A DNA stretch of 64,000 nt from Streptomyces sp. CNQ-509. GTDB taxonomy: Bacteria; Actinomycetota; Actinomycetes; Streptomycetales; Streptomycetaceae. This document shows, piece by piece, positions 1 to 8,451 of this stretch. The DNA is taken from assembly GCF_001011035.1 (NCBI RefSeq), contig NZ_CP011492.1, positions 6,937,447 to 7,001,446 on the forward strand, read 5' to 3'. The position numbers were made by a program, and so were the translations under genes. Every line of letters starts with the position of its first letter. The first letter of the stretch is position 1. The notes beneath the pieces are model-generated. The model did not search any database, was not told where the DNA came from, and worked only from the letters and a program-made list of their open reading frames with translations.

Positions 1-1169
1 TCCGCAAGACGGGCTGCGAACCCGTGCTGGCCCTCAACCTCGGCACCAGGGGCGTCGCCGAGGCCGTCGAGCTCCAGGAGTACGCCAACCATCCCCAGGG
101 CACGGCGCTGGCCGACCTCCGTATCGCGCACGGGAGCAAGGAGCCGTACGGGATCCGGCTGTGGTGCCTGGGCAACGAGATGGACGGGCCGTGGCAGACG
201 GGTCACAAGACCGCGGCGGAGTACGGGCGGCTGGCCGCCGAGACCGCGCGGGCGATGCGGCAGATCGACCCGGGCCTGGAACTGGTCGCGTGCGGAAGCT
301 CGAACCAGGCCATGCCGACCTTCGCCGAGTGGGAGAGGACGGTCCTCACCGAGTGCTACGACCTGGTCGACTACATCTCCCTGCACGCCTACTACGAGGA
401 AGTGGACGGCGACCGCGGCTCCTTCCTGGCCTCGGCCGTGGACATGGAGTCCTTCATCGACAACGTCGTCGCCACCTGCGACCACGTAGGGGCAAGGCTG
501 AAGTCGGAGAAGCGGATCAACCTCTCCTTCGACGAGTGGAACGTCTGGTACCAGAGCCGCTTCCACGCCGAGTTCGACCGGAACCCGCCCGGCTGGGCCG
601 AGGTCCCGCGGCTGCTGGAGGACAGCTACAGCGTCACCGACGCCGTCGTCGTCGGCTCGCTGCTGATCGCGTTGCTGCGGCACGCGGACCGGGTGAAGCT
701 GGCCTGCCTCGCACAACTCGTCAACGTCATCGCGCCGATCATGACGGAGCCGGGCGGCACGGCCTGGCGGCAGACCACGTTCCATCCCTTCGCGCAGGCG
801 GCGCGCCACGGCCGGGGCACGGTCCTGGAGGTGCGCGCCGACTCCCCGACGTACGACACCGCGCGCTACGGCCGGGTCCCGCTGCTGCACGCCACGGCGG
901 TACGGGACGAGGCGAGCGGCGCCGTCACGGTCTTCGCGGTCAACCGGGCGCAGCAGGCCGTACTCCCGGTGGAGATCGCCGTGCACGGGACGGGCGTGAC
1001 CGGCATCGCCGGGCACAGCGTGCTCTCCGACACCGACCCCGAGGCCCGCAACACCGCCGCCGACCCGGACCGTGTCACCCCGCACGGGGCGGAGGGCACG
1101 GCGCTGTCGGGCGGGGTCCTGCGGGCCGTGCTGGAGCCCATGTCCTGGAACGTCATCCGTCTGACCTGA
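1..1169 (+). CDS. GH51 alpha-L-arabinofuranosidase, 5' end outside the window
   Basis: Removes terminal alpha-L-arabinofuranose from arabinoxylan or arabinan oligosaccharides, probably inside the cell. The frame is open from base 3 with no convincing start, so the N-terminus lies upstream; the visible part covers the second half of the TIM barrel and the C-terminal beta domain. LGNEMDGPW carries the acid/base Glu (codon at 177) and FDEWNVWY the nucleophile Glu (codon at 534), both diagnostic of the family. NLGTRG and the ACGSSN and SLHAYY blocks are also typical GH51. It ends with TGA and is followed by about 300 bases of regulatory DNA. Confidence 0.93.
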   Translation, partial: RKTGCEPVLALNLGTRGVAEAVELQEYANHPQGTALADLRIAHGSKEPYGIRLWCLGNEMDGPWQTGHKTAAEYGRLAAETARAMRQIDPGLELVACGSSNQAMPTFAEWERTVLTECYDLVDYISLHAYYEEVDGDRGSFLASAVDMESFIDNVVATCDHVGARLKSEKRINLSFDEWNVWYQSRFHAEFDRNPPGWAEVPRLLEDSYSVTDAVVVGSLLIALLRHADRVKLACLAQLVNVIAPIMTEPGGTAWRQTTFHPFAQAARHGRGTVLEVRADSPTYDTARYGRVPLLHATAVRDEASGAVTVFAVNRAQQAVLPVEIAVHGTGVTGIAGHSVLSDTDPEARNTAADPDRVTPHGAEGTALSGGVLRAVLEPMSWNVIRLT

Positions 1170-1473
1170 ATGCACGGTCCCGGTGTCCCGCGATCCGGCC
1201 CCTCCTCGGCAACGACACCCGCGGTGGTGCCGGTCGGCGTGCGGTACCACCGGACCCGGTTCAGCCGGTGCGGGCTCACCGTACCCGCCTCGCCGCCCCG
1301 ACGGCGGATGTGTGTGAGGTCTATTGACGCGCACCGGTGGAGCGAGCATCCTGCCGCACGAGATCCCGAATTGTGTCTGAGATTTCGAACCAGAACGTTG
1401 TCGAACCGGTTCGACAAAGTCTCGCTGTCGAACCGGTTCGCCCCCCACCGGGCAACTCACAGGAGCAGTGACG
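1170..1473 (+). promoter_or_regulatory. Intergenic promoter region before the GH-A/CBM gene
   Basis: This 304-base gap holds no gene that I can support. A possible promoter is TTGACG at 1324-1329 with CATCCT at 1347-1352 (17 bp apart). Two LacI-type palindromes follow at 1398-1440 and the ribosome binding site AGGAG is at 1461-1465. No clear terminator for the GH51 gene is visible. Confidence 0.45.
1398..1440. promoter_or_regulatory. Two tandem LacI-family operators
   Basis: Site 1 (1398-1417) is a perfect 20-bp palindrome, ttgtcgaaccggttcgacaa. Site 2 repeats its core cgaaccggttcg at 1429-1440, preceded by tgt. The central CG and TCGAACCGGTTCGA form are usual for LacI-family operators. The spacing centre to centre is about 27 bp. 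The natural candidate to bind here is the LacI regulator encoded at 4248-5303; that link is inference. Confidence 0.75.
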
Positions 1474-4218
1474 ATGGTGCATACGAGAGCGAAACGGCCC
1501 CGCCGCGGTCTGCGTCACGCACTGGCCGTCGCCGCGGGCGCCGGGCTGCTGGCCTCGGGCCTCGGGATGCCCGCCGCGACCGCCGACGAGCAGGAGCTGA
1601 GCATCGATCTGGCCGCCGGCACCGGCGCGTTCCACGGCGGCGCCGCCGGCACCCTCTACGGCCTCTACGGCCAGGACGTACCGACGAACAACCTCATCGA
1701 GGGAATGAACCTCCGGACCGTCTCGACCAAGGCCCAGGACGGCCCCCAGCACCCCGGCGCCGACGCGCTCGACGTGGTCAAACCGCTCGCGGACTCCACC
1801 GGCGGCGACGTGTACATCTACATGACCGACATCCACCGGGGCTTCCCGTACCAGTGGGAGGGCGACACCCCCGGGGAGAAGGTCTCGATCTACCGCGAGA
1901 AGATCGCCAAGCAGGTAGACCAGGTGCTCGAACTGCCCGAGGAGTACCGGGACAACATCGTCTTCGTGCCGTTCAACGAGCCCGAGGGCAACATGTTCGG
2001 CACCGGCGAGTGGAGCTACGACCGCACCTCTTGGCTCGACGACCCCGCCGACTACTTCGCCACCTGGGACGACTTCTACCGGCTGATCAAGGGCAAGATG
2101 CCCGGCGCCCGTATCGCAGGACCCAACACCAGCATCCTCTACGACCAGGTCAAGGGCTTCCTGGAGCACACCGTCGAGGCCGGCACGGTGCCCGACGTCG
2201 TCACCTGGCACGAGCTGAGCCACCCCGAGCAGGTGCGCACCAGCGTGGCGACGTACCGCGCGTGGGAGAAGGAGGTCTTCGCGGGGACCGCGTACGAGGA
2301 GAAGACGCCGCTGCCCGTGAACGTCAACGAGTACGCGTTCAACTACCACACCTCCGTACCGGGCCAGATGATTCAGTGGATCTCCGCGATCGAGGAGTCG
2401 AAGGTCGACGCCGACATGGCGTACTGGAACATCGACGGCAACATCTCCGACTCCGCCGTGCAGTCCAACCGCGGCAACGGCCAGTGGTGGCTGTTCAACG
2501 CCTACGGCGCCATGTCCGGCCACACCGTCGAGGTCACCCCGCCGTCGCCCGGCGAGAACTACACCATGCAGGGCGTCGCCACGCTGGATGAGGAGAAGCG
2601 GCAGGCACGGGCGCTGTTCGGGGGCGCGGACGGCCCGAGCCGCGTCCGGTTCGACAACGTGCCCGCCGCCGTCTTCGGCGACACCGTCCACGCCTGGGTC
2701 CGCGAGATCCCCTGGACCGGCCAGATCGGCGACTCCGACCGCCCCGAGCCGGTTGCCGAGGGGGACGCCGACGTCCAGGACGGCGCCGTCGAGTTCGACT
2801 TCGGCGGCGACCTGCCGGAGCTGGAGGAGTCGTCCGCGTACGAGATCGTCCTGGCACCGGGCGGCGGCGGGGATGCGTCACCGCCGCGCGCCCTCTGGCA
2901 GGGCAGCTACGAGGCCGAGGACGCCGCGCACACCGGCTCCGGCTACAGCCTGAACGGCCCCGAGGGCTCGCCGAAGGAGGTGTCCAAGTTCTACACCTCC
3001 GGCGGTTACAACGTCGGGGGCCTGCGCACGGGCTCCGACGTCCGGCTCGACTTCACCGTCGACGTGCCCGCGGACGGCACGTACGACCTCCGAGTCTTCG
3101 CCAACTCCCTCAACACCTACGGCCTCGTCGCGGAGCAGGGCCCGACCAACGTCTTCCTCCGCGTCGACGGCGAGGACGAGCAGGAGCTCCACCTGCCGCT
3201 CGGCTACAAGTGGGTGGTCTGGGACCACGCCGACACCACCGTCGAGCTGACCGAGGGTGAACACACCCTCTCCCTCGCCGCCCGGAGCCTCGACGGCACC
3301 GGGGCCACCAAGGGCGACGCGATCATCGACCGCATCACCCTCTCCCAGCCCGCCGCCACGGCCGACCAGGCGGTCTACGAGGGTGAGTTGGCCTCCTTCG
3401 ACGGCGGCGGCCCCGTGTACGACCTGCCGCAGGACGGCAGCACCACCGGCGCCGGCGCGGCGCGGCTCGCCGACGGCGAGAGCGCGACCTTCTGGGTCTA
3501 CTCGGAGGCCGACGCCGAGGCGCGCCTCGGCGTCGCCGCGCTCGGCGGGGGGCGGTCCCGGCTCGCCGTCAACGGGCAGGACGTGCAGAACGTGACCCGG
3601 GCGTCGGGCGAGGTGGCCGTCTCCCTCTCCGGCGGGGTCAACAAGGTCACCGTCACCGCCACCGCCGGCACCGTGCTCATCGACCACCTCGCCGTCGCCC
3701 CGGGCGGCGGAGTGCTGGAGCCGCGCGAGTACCAGGCCGAGGCGGCCGAACTCGCCGGTACCGCCGAGGTCGCGGACTTCTCCCTCGCCGACGGCGGCAA
3801 GGCGGTGCAGGGCGTCGGCGGCGAGCCGGGCAACGGCAACACCGCTACCTTCCGCGTCACCGCGGACACGGCCGGCCTGTACGCCATGCGTGTCCGCTAC
3901 GCCAACCCCGAGCAGTCCGAGGCCACGCACTACAACCCCGACCCACTCGTCCGGCACGCCGACGTGTCCGTCAACGGCGGCGAGGCCCGGCGCGTCACGT
4001 TCCCGCACTCGTTCCACGAGAACAACTTCTGGGACCTGACCGTGCCGGTGCGGCTGGAGCGGGGCGACAACACCATCGCCTTCCGCGCCGAGGAACTGCC
4101 GAACTTCGACGGCGAGTCCTACGCCTCCGACACCTGGCCGGGCGTGCTGCTGCGCTCGCAGTACGCGCCCGTCCTCGACAGGATCACGCTCGCGCCGTAC
4201 GCGGTCGGGCAGCCGTAG
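1474..4218 (+). CDS. Secreted clan GH-A (GH39-like) glycoside hydrolase with three C-terminal carbohydrate-binding modules
   Basis: A 914-residue exported enzyme, probably acting on a xylan- or arabinan-type polymer; substrate unknown. Residues 1-38 are a signal peptide. The barrel spans about 45-460. NEP at 168-170 places the acid/base at Glu169, and NVNEYAF places the nucleophile near Glu286, the order expected in clan GH-A. Three beta-sandwich modules like CBM6/CBM35 follow at about 478-627, 634-746 and 750-911. ATG 1474 is preferred over in-frame GTG 1468 because AGGAG (1461-1465) sits 8 nt before it. It is followed 29 nt later by a LacI regulator. The barrel resembles GH39 only loosely; another GH-A family is possible. 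Confidence 0.8.
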   Translation: MVHTRAKRPRRGLRHALAVAAGAGLLASGLGMPAATADEQELSIDLAAGTGAFHGGAAGTLYGLYGQDVPTNNLIEGMNLRTVSTKAQDGPQHPGADALDVVKPLADSTGGDVYIYMTDIHRGFPYQWEGDTPGEKVSIYREKIAKQVDQVLELPEEYRDNIVFVPFNEPEGNMFGTGEWSYDRTSWLDDPADYFATWDDFYRLIKGKMPGARIAGPNTSILYDQVKGFLEHTVEAGTVPDVVTWHELSHPEQVRTSVATYRAWEKEVFAGTAYEEKTPLPVNVNEYAFNYHTSVPGQMIQWISAIEESKVDADMAYWNIDGNISDSAVQSNRGNGQWWLFNAYGAMSGHTVEVTPPSPGENYTMQGVATLDEEKRQARALFGGADGPSRVRFDNVPAAVFGDTVHAWVREIPWTGQIGDSDRPEPVAEGDADVQDGAVEFDFGGDLPELEESSAYEIVLAPGGGGDASPPRALWQGSYEAEDAAHTGSGYSLNGPEGSPKEVSKFYTSGGYNVGGLRTGSDVRLDFTVDVPADGTYDLRVFANSLNTYGLVAEQGPTNVFLRVDGEDEQELHLPLGYKWVVWDHADTTVELTEGEHTLSLAARSLDGTGATKGDAIIDRITLSQPAATADQAVYEGELASFDGGGPVYDLPQDGSTTGAGAARLADGESATFWVYSEADAEARLGVAALGGGRSRLAVNGQDVQNVTRASGEVAVSLSGGVNKVTVTATAGTVLIDHLAVAPGGGVLEPREYQAEAAELAGTAEVADFSLADGGKAVQGVGGEPGNGNTATFRVTADTAGLYAMRVRYANPEQSEATHYNPDPLVRHADVSVNGGEARRVTFPHSFHENNFWDLTVPVRLERGDNTIAFRAEELPNFDGESYASDTWPGVLLRSQYAPVLDRITLAPYAVGQP

Positions 4219-4247
4219 CCCGCAGCACATCCGGAAAGGGGGTCCGA

Positions 4248-5303
4248 ATGGTGACCATCGGCGACATCGCGCACGCGGCCGGCGTGTCCCGCAGCACCGC
4301 CTCGTACGCACTGTCCGGCAAGCGGTCCATCTCCGCCGAGGTCCGGCAGCGCGTGGCGGACGCCGCGCGGGAACTGGGCTACACGCCCAACGCCGGCGCC
4401 CGGGCCCTGGCCACCGCGGAGACCATGGTCCTCGGGCTGCTCGCCCAGTTCCACGAGGACGAGTTCGCCCCGGCGATGCTCCAGTACATGCTGGGCGTCT
4501 CCGACACCGCCCGCGAGCTGGGCTACGACACCCTGCTCGTCACCGAGGCGGACGGGGCCAGGGCACTGCGCCGGATCACCGACTCCCGCATGGTCGACGG
4601 CGTCGTCCTGCTCAACGTCGCGCAGGACGACGCCCGGCTGCCGCTGCTGCGCGACGCACCCCAGCCCGGGGCGCTCGTCGGGCTGCCGGGCGACCCGACC
4701 GGCGTCGACGTCTTCGACCTGGACTTCGAGGCCGCCGGCCGGGCGATGGTCGACCACATGCACCGGCTGCACCACCGCGAGCTGATCCTCGTATCGCAGC
4801 CCGAGCACGTCATCGAGCGGGGCGGCGCGTACGTATGGCGGCTGCAGGACGCCGTGGTGCAGCAGGCGCGGTTCCGCGGCATCCGCCTGCACGCGGCTTT
4901 CGGCTTCTCCCGCCAGCCCGGCGTCGGCCGGCACCTGAGCGCACTGCTCGACGCGCATCCGGCCGCGACGGGGCTGCTGCTGAACAACGAGGCCGCAGCC
5001 GCGGCCCTGCCCTCCGTGCTGCACGCGCGCGGCCTTCGGGTGTCGCGGGACCTGTCGGTCATCGGCCGCTACTCCGACGAATTCGCCCGCACCTTCTCGC
5101 TGCCGTTCTCCTCCATCGAATCCGCCCCCGACCTGCTGGGCGCGCTGGCGGTGCGCCAGCTCGTCAGCCGCCTCGTCTCCCCCGCGGCCCGCGACGAACC
5201 GCACGTGCTGCGGCTCGTGCCGCCCGAACTCGTCGACCGAGGGAGCACAGGAGCCCCGCCCGCGGACCCCAGCACCGCACGTGCCCAAGGAGGAACACCG
5301 TGA
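4248..5303 (+). CDS. LacI-family transcriptional regulator
   Basis: A 351-residue sugar-responsive repressor. The N-terminal helix-turn-helix (about 1-50) contains the GVSRSTASYALSG recognition helix region; the rest is a periplasmic-binding-protein-like effector domain. It starts at ATG 4248 behind GGAAAGGGGG and its TGA overlaps the GTG of the next gene, so regulator and transporter are translationally coupled. Its likely targets are the TCGAACCGGTTCGA palindromes upstream of 1474, which would make the region 1474-12464 autoregulated. The effector is probably an arabinose- or xylose-containing oligosaccharide (inference from neighbours). Confidence 0.93.
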   Translation: MVTIGDIAHAAGVSRSTASYALSGKRSISAEVRQRVADAARELGYTPNAGARALATAETMVLGLLAQFHEDEFAPAMLQYMLGVSDTARELGYDTLLVTEADGARALRRITDSRMVDGVVLLNVAQDDARLPLLRDAPQPGALVGLPGDPTGVDVFDLDFEAAGRAMVDHMHRLHHRELILVSQPEHVIERGGAYVWRLQDAVVQQARFRGIRLHAAFGFSRQPGVGRHLSALLDAHPAATGLLLNNEAAAAALPSVLHARGLRVSRDLSVIGRYSDEFARTFSLPFSSIESAPDLLGALAVRQLVSRLVSPAARDEPHVLRLVPPELVDRGSTGAPPADPSTARAQGGTP

Positions 5304-6562
5304 TATCCCTGCCCACTCCCGTCCGGGCCGCCGGCGTTCTGGCCGCCGCGCTCCTCGTCATGACGGCGCCCGCCGCCTGCTCATCGAAGACCGGCGGCAC
5401 CGGCGGCGATCAGTCCGACGACACGTACACCTGGTGGGACCCCTATCCGCAGCACGACAAGTCCTCGGACTGGGCGAAGCGCGTGACCGCCTGCGGCGAC
5501 GAGGCGGGGGTGACCATCAAGCGCACCGCGTACGACACCTCCGCCCTGACGAACCAGGCGCTGCTCGCCGCCCAGGAGGGCACCTCGCCCGACGTCATCC
5601 TGCTGGACAACCCGGCCGTCTCCACCCTCGCCGACAGCGGGATGCTCACCACCACGGACGAGTTCGGGCTCGACACGTCCGGCATCGACGAGAACCTGCT
5701 CGCGGCCGGGGTCGTGGACGACAAGGCGTACGGCATCCCCATCGGCGCCAACACCCTCGCGCTGTACTACAACGAGGACGTCCTCGACGACGCCGGTGTC
5801 GACCCCGCCTCGGTCGAGGACTGGGAATCGCTCACCGCCGCTCTGCGGAAGGCGACCGGCGCCGGGCACAAGGGCATCACCTTCGCCGGTACCAACACCG
5901 AGGAGGGCTCCTTCCAGTTCCTGCCCTGGTTCTGGGGCGCGGGCGCCGAACTGCGCGACCTCGACTCGGCGCAGGCCGTCTCGGCCCTGGAGCTGTGGAC
6001 CGGCTGGCTGGCGGAGGGCTACGCGCCCAACTCGGTGATCAACAACTCCCAGAACACGACCTGGGAGGAGTTCCTCACCGGCGACTTCGCCTTCGCCGTC
6101 AACGGGACCTGGCAGGTCAACAGCGCCGCGGAGGCCGGTTTCCCGACCGGTGTGGTGCAGATCCCCGGCAAGGACGGCGGGGCCGCCCCGGCCCCCACGG
6201 GCGGCGAGTTCATCACCGCCCCCATGCAGGACGACACCTCCCGCTACGACGTCACCAAGAAGATCGTCGAGTGCATGACCACGCCCGCGGGCATGGTGGA
6301 GACCGCGACGACCTTCGCGTACTACATCCCGCCGACGCGGGCCGGCCAGGAGAAGCTGCTCGCGAAGAACGCCGGGCTCAAGCCGTGGACCGAGGCCGTG
6401 CGCACCGCCCGGGGCCGGACAAGCGACAACCTCGGCACCGACTACCCGAAGATCTCCGAGCAGCTCTGGACCGCCGTGCAGAAGGCGCTCAGCGGGTCCA
6501 CGAGCCCCGAGGACGCCCTGCGCGAAGCGCAGTCGGCAGCCGAGGACGAGGCCGGCGGCTGA
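5300..6562 (+). CDS. CUT1-type ABC transporter sugar-binding lipoprotein
   Basis: Extracellular solute-binding protein family 1, 420 residues, capturing an oligosaccharide for the two permeases that follow. The signal peptide ends in APAAC, giving lipidated Cys27. Aromatic residues such as YTWWDPYP and FLPWFWGAG fit a carbohydrate site. The start is GTG 5300, overlapping the regulator's stop (GTGA), with AAGGAGG at 5288-5294. No ATPase gene follows; in Streptomyces such systems are usually energised by the shared ATPase MsiK. Confidence 0.92.
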   Translation: MISLPTPVRAAGVLAAALLVMTAPAACSSKTGGTGGDQSDDTYTWWDPYPQHDKSSDWAKRVTACGDEAGVTIKRTAYDTSALTNQALLAAQEGTSPDVILLDNPAVSTLADSGMLTTTDEFGLDTSGIDENLLAAGVVDDKAYGIPIGANTLALYYNEDVLDDAGVDPASVEDWESLTAALRKATGAGHKGITFAGTNTEEGSFQFLPWFWGAGAELRDLDSAQAVSALELWTGWLAEGYAPNSVINNSQNTTWEEFLTGDFAFAVNGTWQVNSAAEAGFPTGVVQIPGKDGGAAPAPTGGEFITAPMQDDTSRYDVTKKIVECMTTPAGMVETATTFAYYIPPTRAGQEKLLAKNAGLKPWTEAVRTARGRTSDNLGTDYPKISEQLWTAVQKALSGSTSPEDALREAQSAAEDEAGG

Positions 6563-6583
6563 CGCCGCACCGGGAGCCGCACC

Positions 6584-7579
6584 ATGGAGACCACCACCAC
6601 GACCGCGCCGCAGGCAGCGGGCTCAGGATCCCAGGCGTCCGGCCCGGCGGAGCCGTCCGCCCGGCGCCGCGGAGGGCGGACCGCGCAGGAGCGCTCCGTC
6701 CGCTGGGCCGGCCGCGCGTTTCTGGCCCCGCTCCTCGTCTATCTGCTGGCCTTCTACGCCTATCCGCTCTTCCGGAACGTCGACCTCAGCCTGCACGAGT
6801 ACACCGTCCGCTCGTTCGTGCAGGGTGGTGCCGAGTTCACCGGGCTCGCCAACTACCGCGACGTGATCGGCGCCGACGCCTTCGTCCCCGCGCTGCGCAA
6901 CACGCTCGTGTTCACCTTCGTCTCCATCGCCGCGCAATACGCCATCGGCCTCGCGCTCGCGGTCTTCTTCCGCAACGGCTTCCGGCTGTCGGGACTGCTG
7001 CGCGGCATGTTCCTGGTGCCGTGGCTGCTGCCGCTGATCGTCTCCGGATCGACCTGGTCCTGGATGCTGAACAGTGACAACGGCATCGTGAACTCCGTCC
7101 TGGAGGCGTTCGGCATCGGGCAGATCAACTGGCTGACCGATCCCGGCTGGGCACTCACCTCCGTGATCATCGCGAACATCTGGCTCGGCATCCCGTTCAA
7201 CCTCGTCATCCTCTACTCCGGGCTGCAGAACATCCCGGACGAGCTGTACGAGGCGGCTGCCCTGGACGGCGCGAGCGCCTGGCAGCAGTTCCGGCGGGTG
7301 ACCTTCCCGCTGCTGCGCCCGGTCTCCGCGATCACCCTGCTGCTCGGCCTCGTCTACACGCTCAAGGTGGTCGACGTCATCTGGATCATGACCACCGGCG
7401 GGCCTGGCACCTCCTCAACCACGCTCGCCGTCTGGTCCTACCGCGAGGCATTCGGCACCGGGCTGCCCGACTTCTCGCCCGCCGCCACCGCCGGCAACCT
7501 GCTCATCTTCCTCGCGCTCGCCTTCGGCCTCCTCTACATCCGCCTTGAGGGCCGGGCGCGCCGGGGGGATCCATCGTGA
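6584..7579 (+). CDS. CUT1 ABC transporter permease (MalF type)
   Basis: Inner-membrane subunit of 331 residues. After a polar N-terminal tail of about 45 residues there are six hydrophobic segments; the coupling loop motif EAAALDGA, which contacts the ATPase, is near residues 225-232. It follows the binding protein by 21 nt and its TGA overlaps the GTG start of the second permease, so the three genes form one operon. Confidence 0.93.
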   Translation: METTTTTAPQAAGSGSQASGPAEPSARRRGGRTAQERSVRWAGRAFLAPLLVYLLAFYAYPLFRNVDLSLHEYTVRSFVQGGAEFTGLANYRDVIGADAFVPALRNTLVFTFVSIAAQYAIGLALAVFFRNGFRLSGLLRGMFLVPWLLPLIVSGSTWSWMLNSDNGIVNSVLEAFGIGQINWLTDPGWALTSVIIANIWLGIPFNLVILYSGLQNIPDELYEAAALDGASAWQQFRRVTFPLLRPVSAITLLLGLVYTLKVVDVIWIMTTGGPGTSSTTLAVWSYREAFGTGLPDFSPAATAGNLLIFLALAFGLLYIRLEGRARRGDPS

Positions 7580-8406
7580 CCAGGCACCGGACCCGGCGCG
7601 CCAGCCGGGGCAGGACCGCGCTCGGAATCCTGTTCACCGCGGTGATGCTCTTCCCCGTCTACTGGATGGTCAACGTCTCGCTGACCAGGACCGGGGACAT
7701 GCGGGCCGACCCGCCGCACTGGTTCCCCCGGAACCCCACCTTCGCCGGCTACGCCGACGTGCTGCGCGATCAGATCCCGGCGCTGACCACTAGCCTGGGC
7801 ATCGGCCTGGGCTGCGTCGCGCTCACCCTCGCCGTCGCCGCGCCCGCCGCGTACTCACTGGCCAGGCTGCGTCCGCGGAGCGTGGGCGCGGTCGGGTTCC
7901 TGCTGCTGGTCGCGCAGATGATCCCCAGCGTGGTCATGGCGATCGGCTTCTACGCCGTCTATGTGCGGCTCGGCTGGCTCAACTCCGTCTGGGGCCTGAT
8001 CCTCGCGGACTCCACCATCGCCGTCCCCTTCGGCGTCATGGTGCTGACCGCCTTCATGTCCGGCATCCCGGCCGAGTTGCTGCAGGCCGCGCGGATCGAC
8101 GGCGCGGGCACCTGGCGGACGTTCGTCTCCGTGGTCCTGCCGCTGAGCCGCAACGCACTGCTGACCGTGTCGCTGTTCGCGTTCCTGTGGGCGTGGTCGG
8201 ACTTCGTCTTCGCCTCCACCCTCAGCCGCAACGCCGACGCGATCCCGATCACTCTCGGCATCTACCAGTACATCGGCAACAACACCACCGAATGGAACTC
8301 GATCATGGCCACCGCCGTCGTCGCGTCCGTCCCCGCGGCGGTGCTGCTCGTCATCGCGCAGCGCTTCGTCGCCGGCGGCGTCGTCGCCGGCGCCGTCAAG
8401 GACTGA
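7576..8406 (+). CDS. CUT1 ABC transporter permease (MalG type)
   Basis: Second membrane subunit, 276 residues, six hydrophobic segments, with the coupling motif QAARIDGAGTW near residues 170-180. It starts at GTG 7576 in a GTGA overlap with the preceding permease. It pairs with 6584-7579 and the lipoprotein at 5300. The downstream GH31 and GH127 genes suggest that the imported sugar carries alpha-xylosyl or beta-arabinofuranosyl units. Confidence 0.93.
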   Translation: MTRHRTRRASRGRTALGILFTAVMLFPVYWMVNVSLTRTGDMRADPPHWFPRNPTFAGYADVLRDQIPALTTSLGIGLGCVALTLAVAAPAAYSLARLRPRSVGAVGFLLLVAQMIPSVVMAIGFYAVYVRLGWLNSVWGLILADSTIAVPFGVMVLTAFMSGIPAELLQAARIDGAGTWRTFVSVVLPLSRNALLTVSLFAFLWAWSDFVFASTLSRNADAIPITLGIYQYIGNNTTEWNSIMATAVVASVPAAVLLVIAQRFVAGGVVAGAVKD

Positions 8407-8451
8407 CGCAGATGACGCCACGACGACCCCACCTGTGAGGAATACGCGTAC

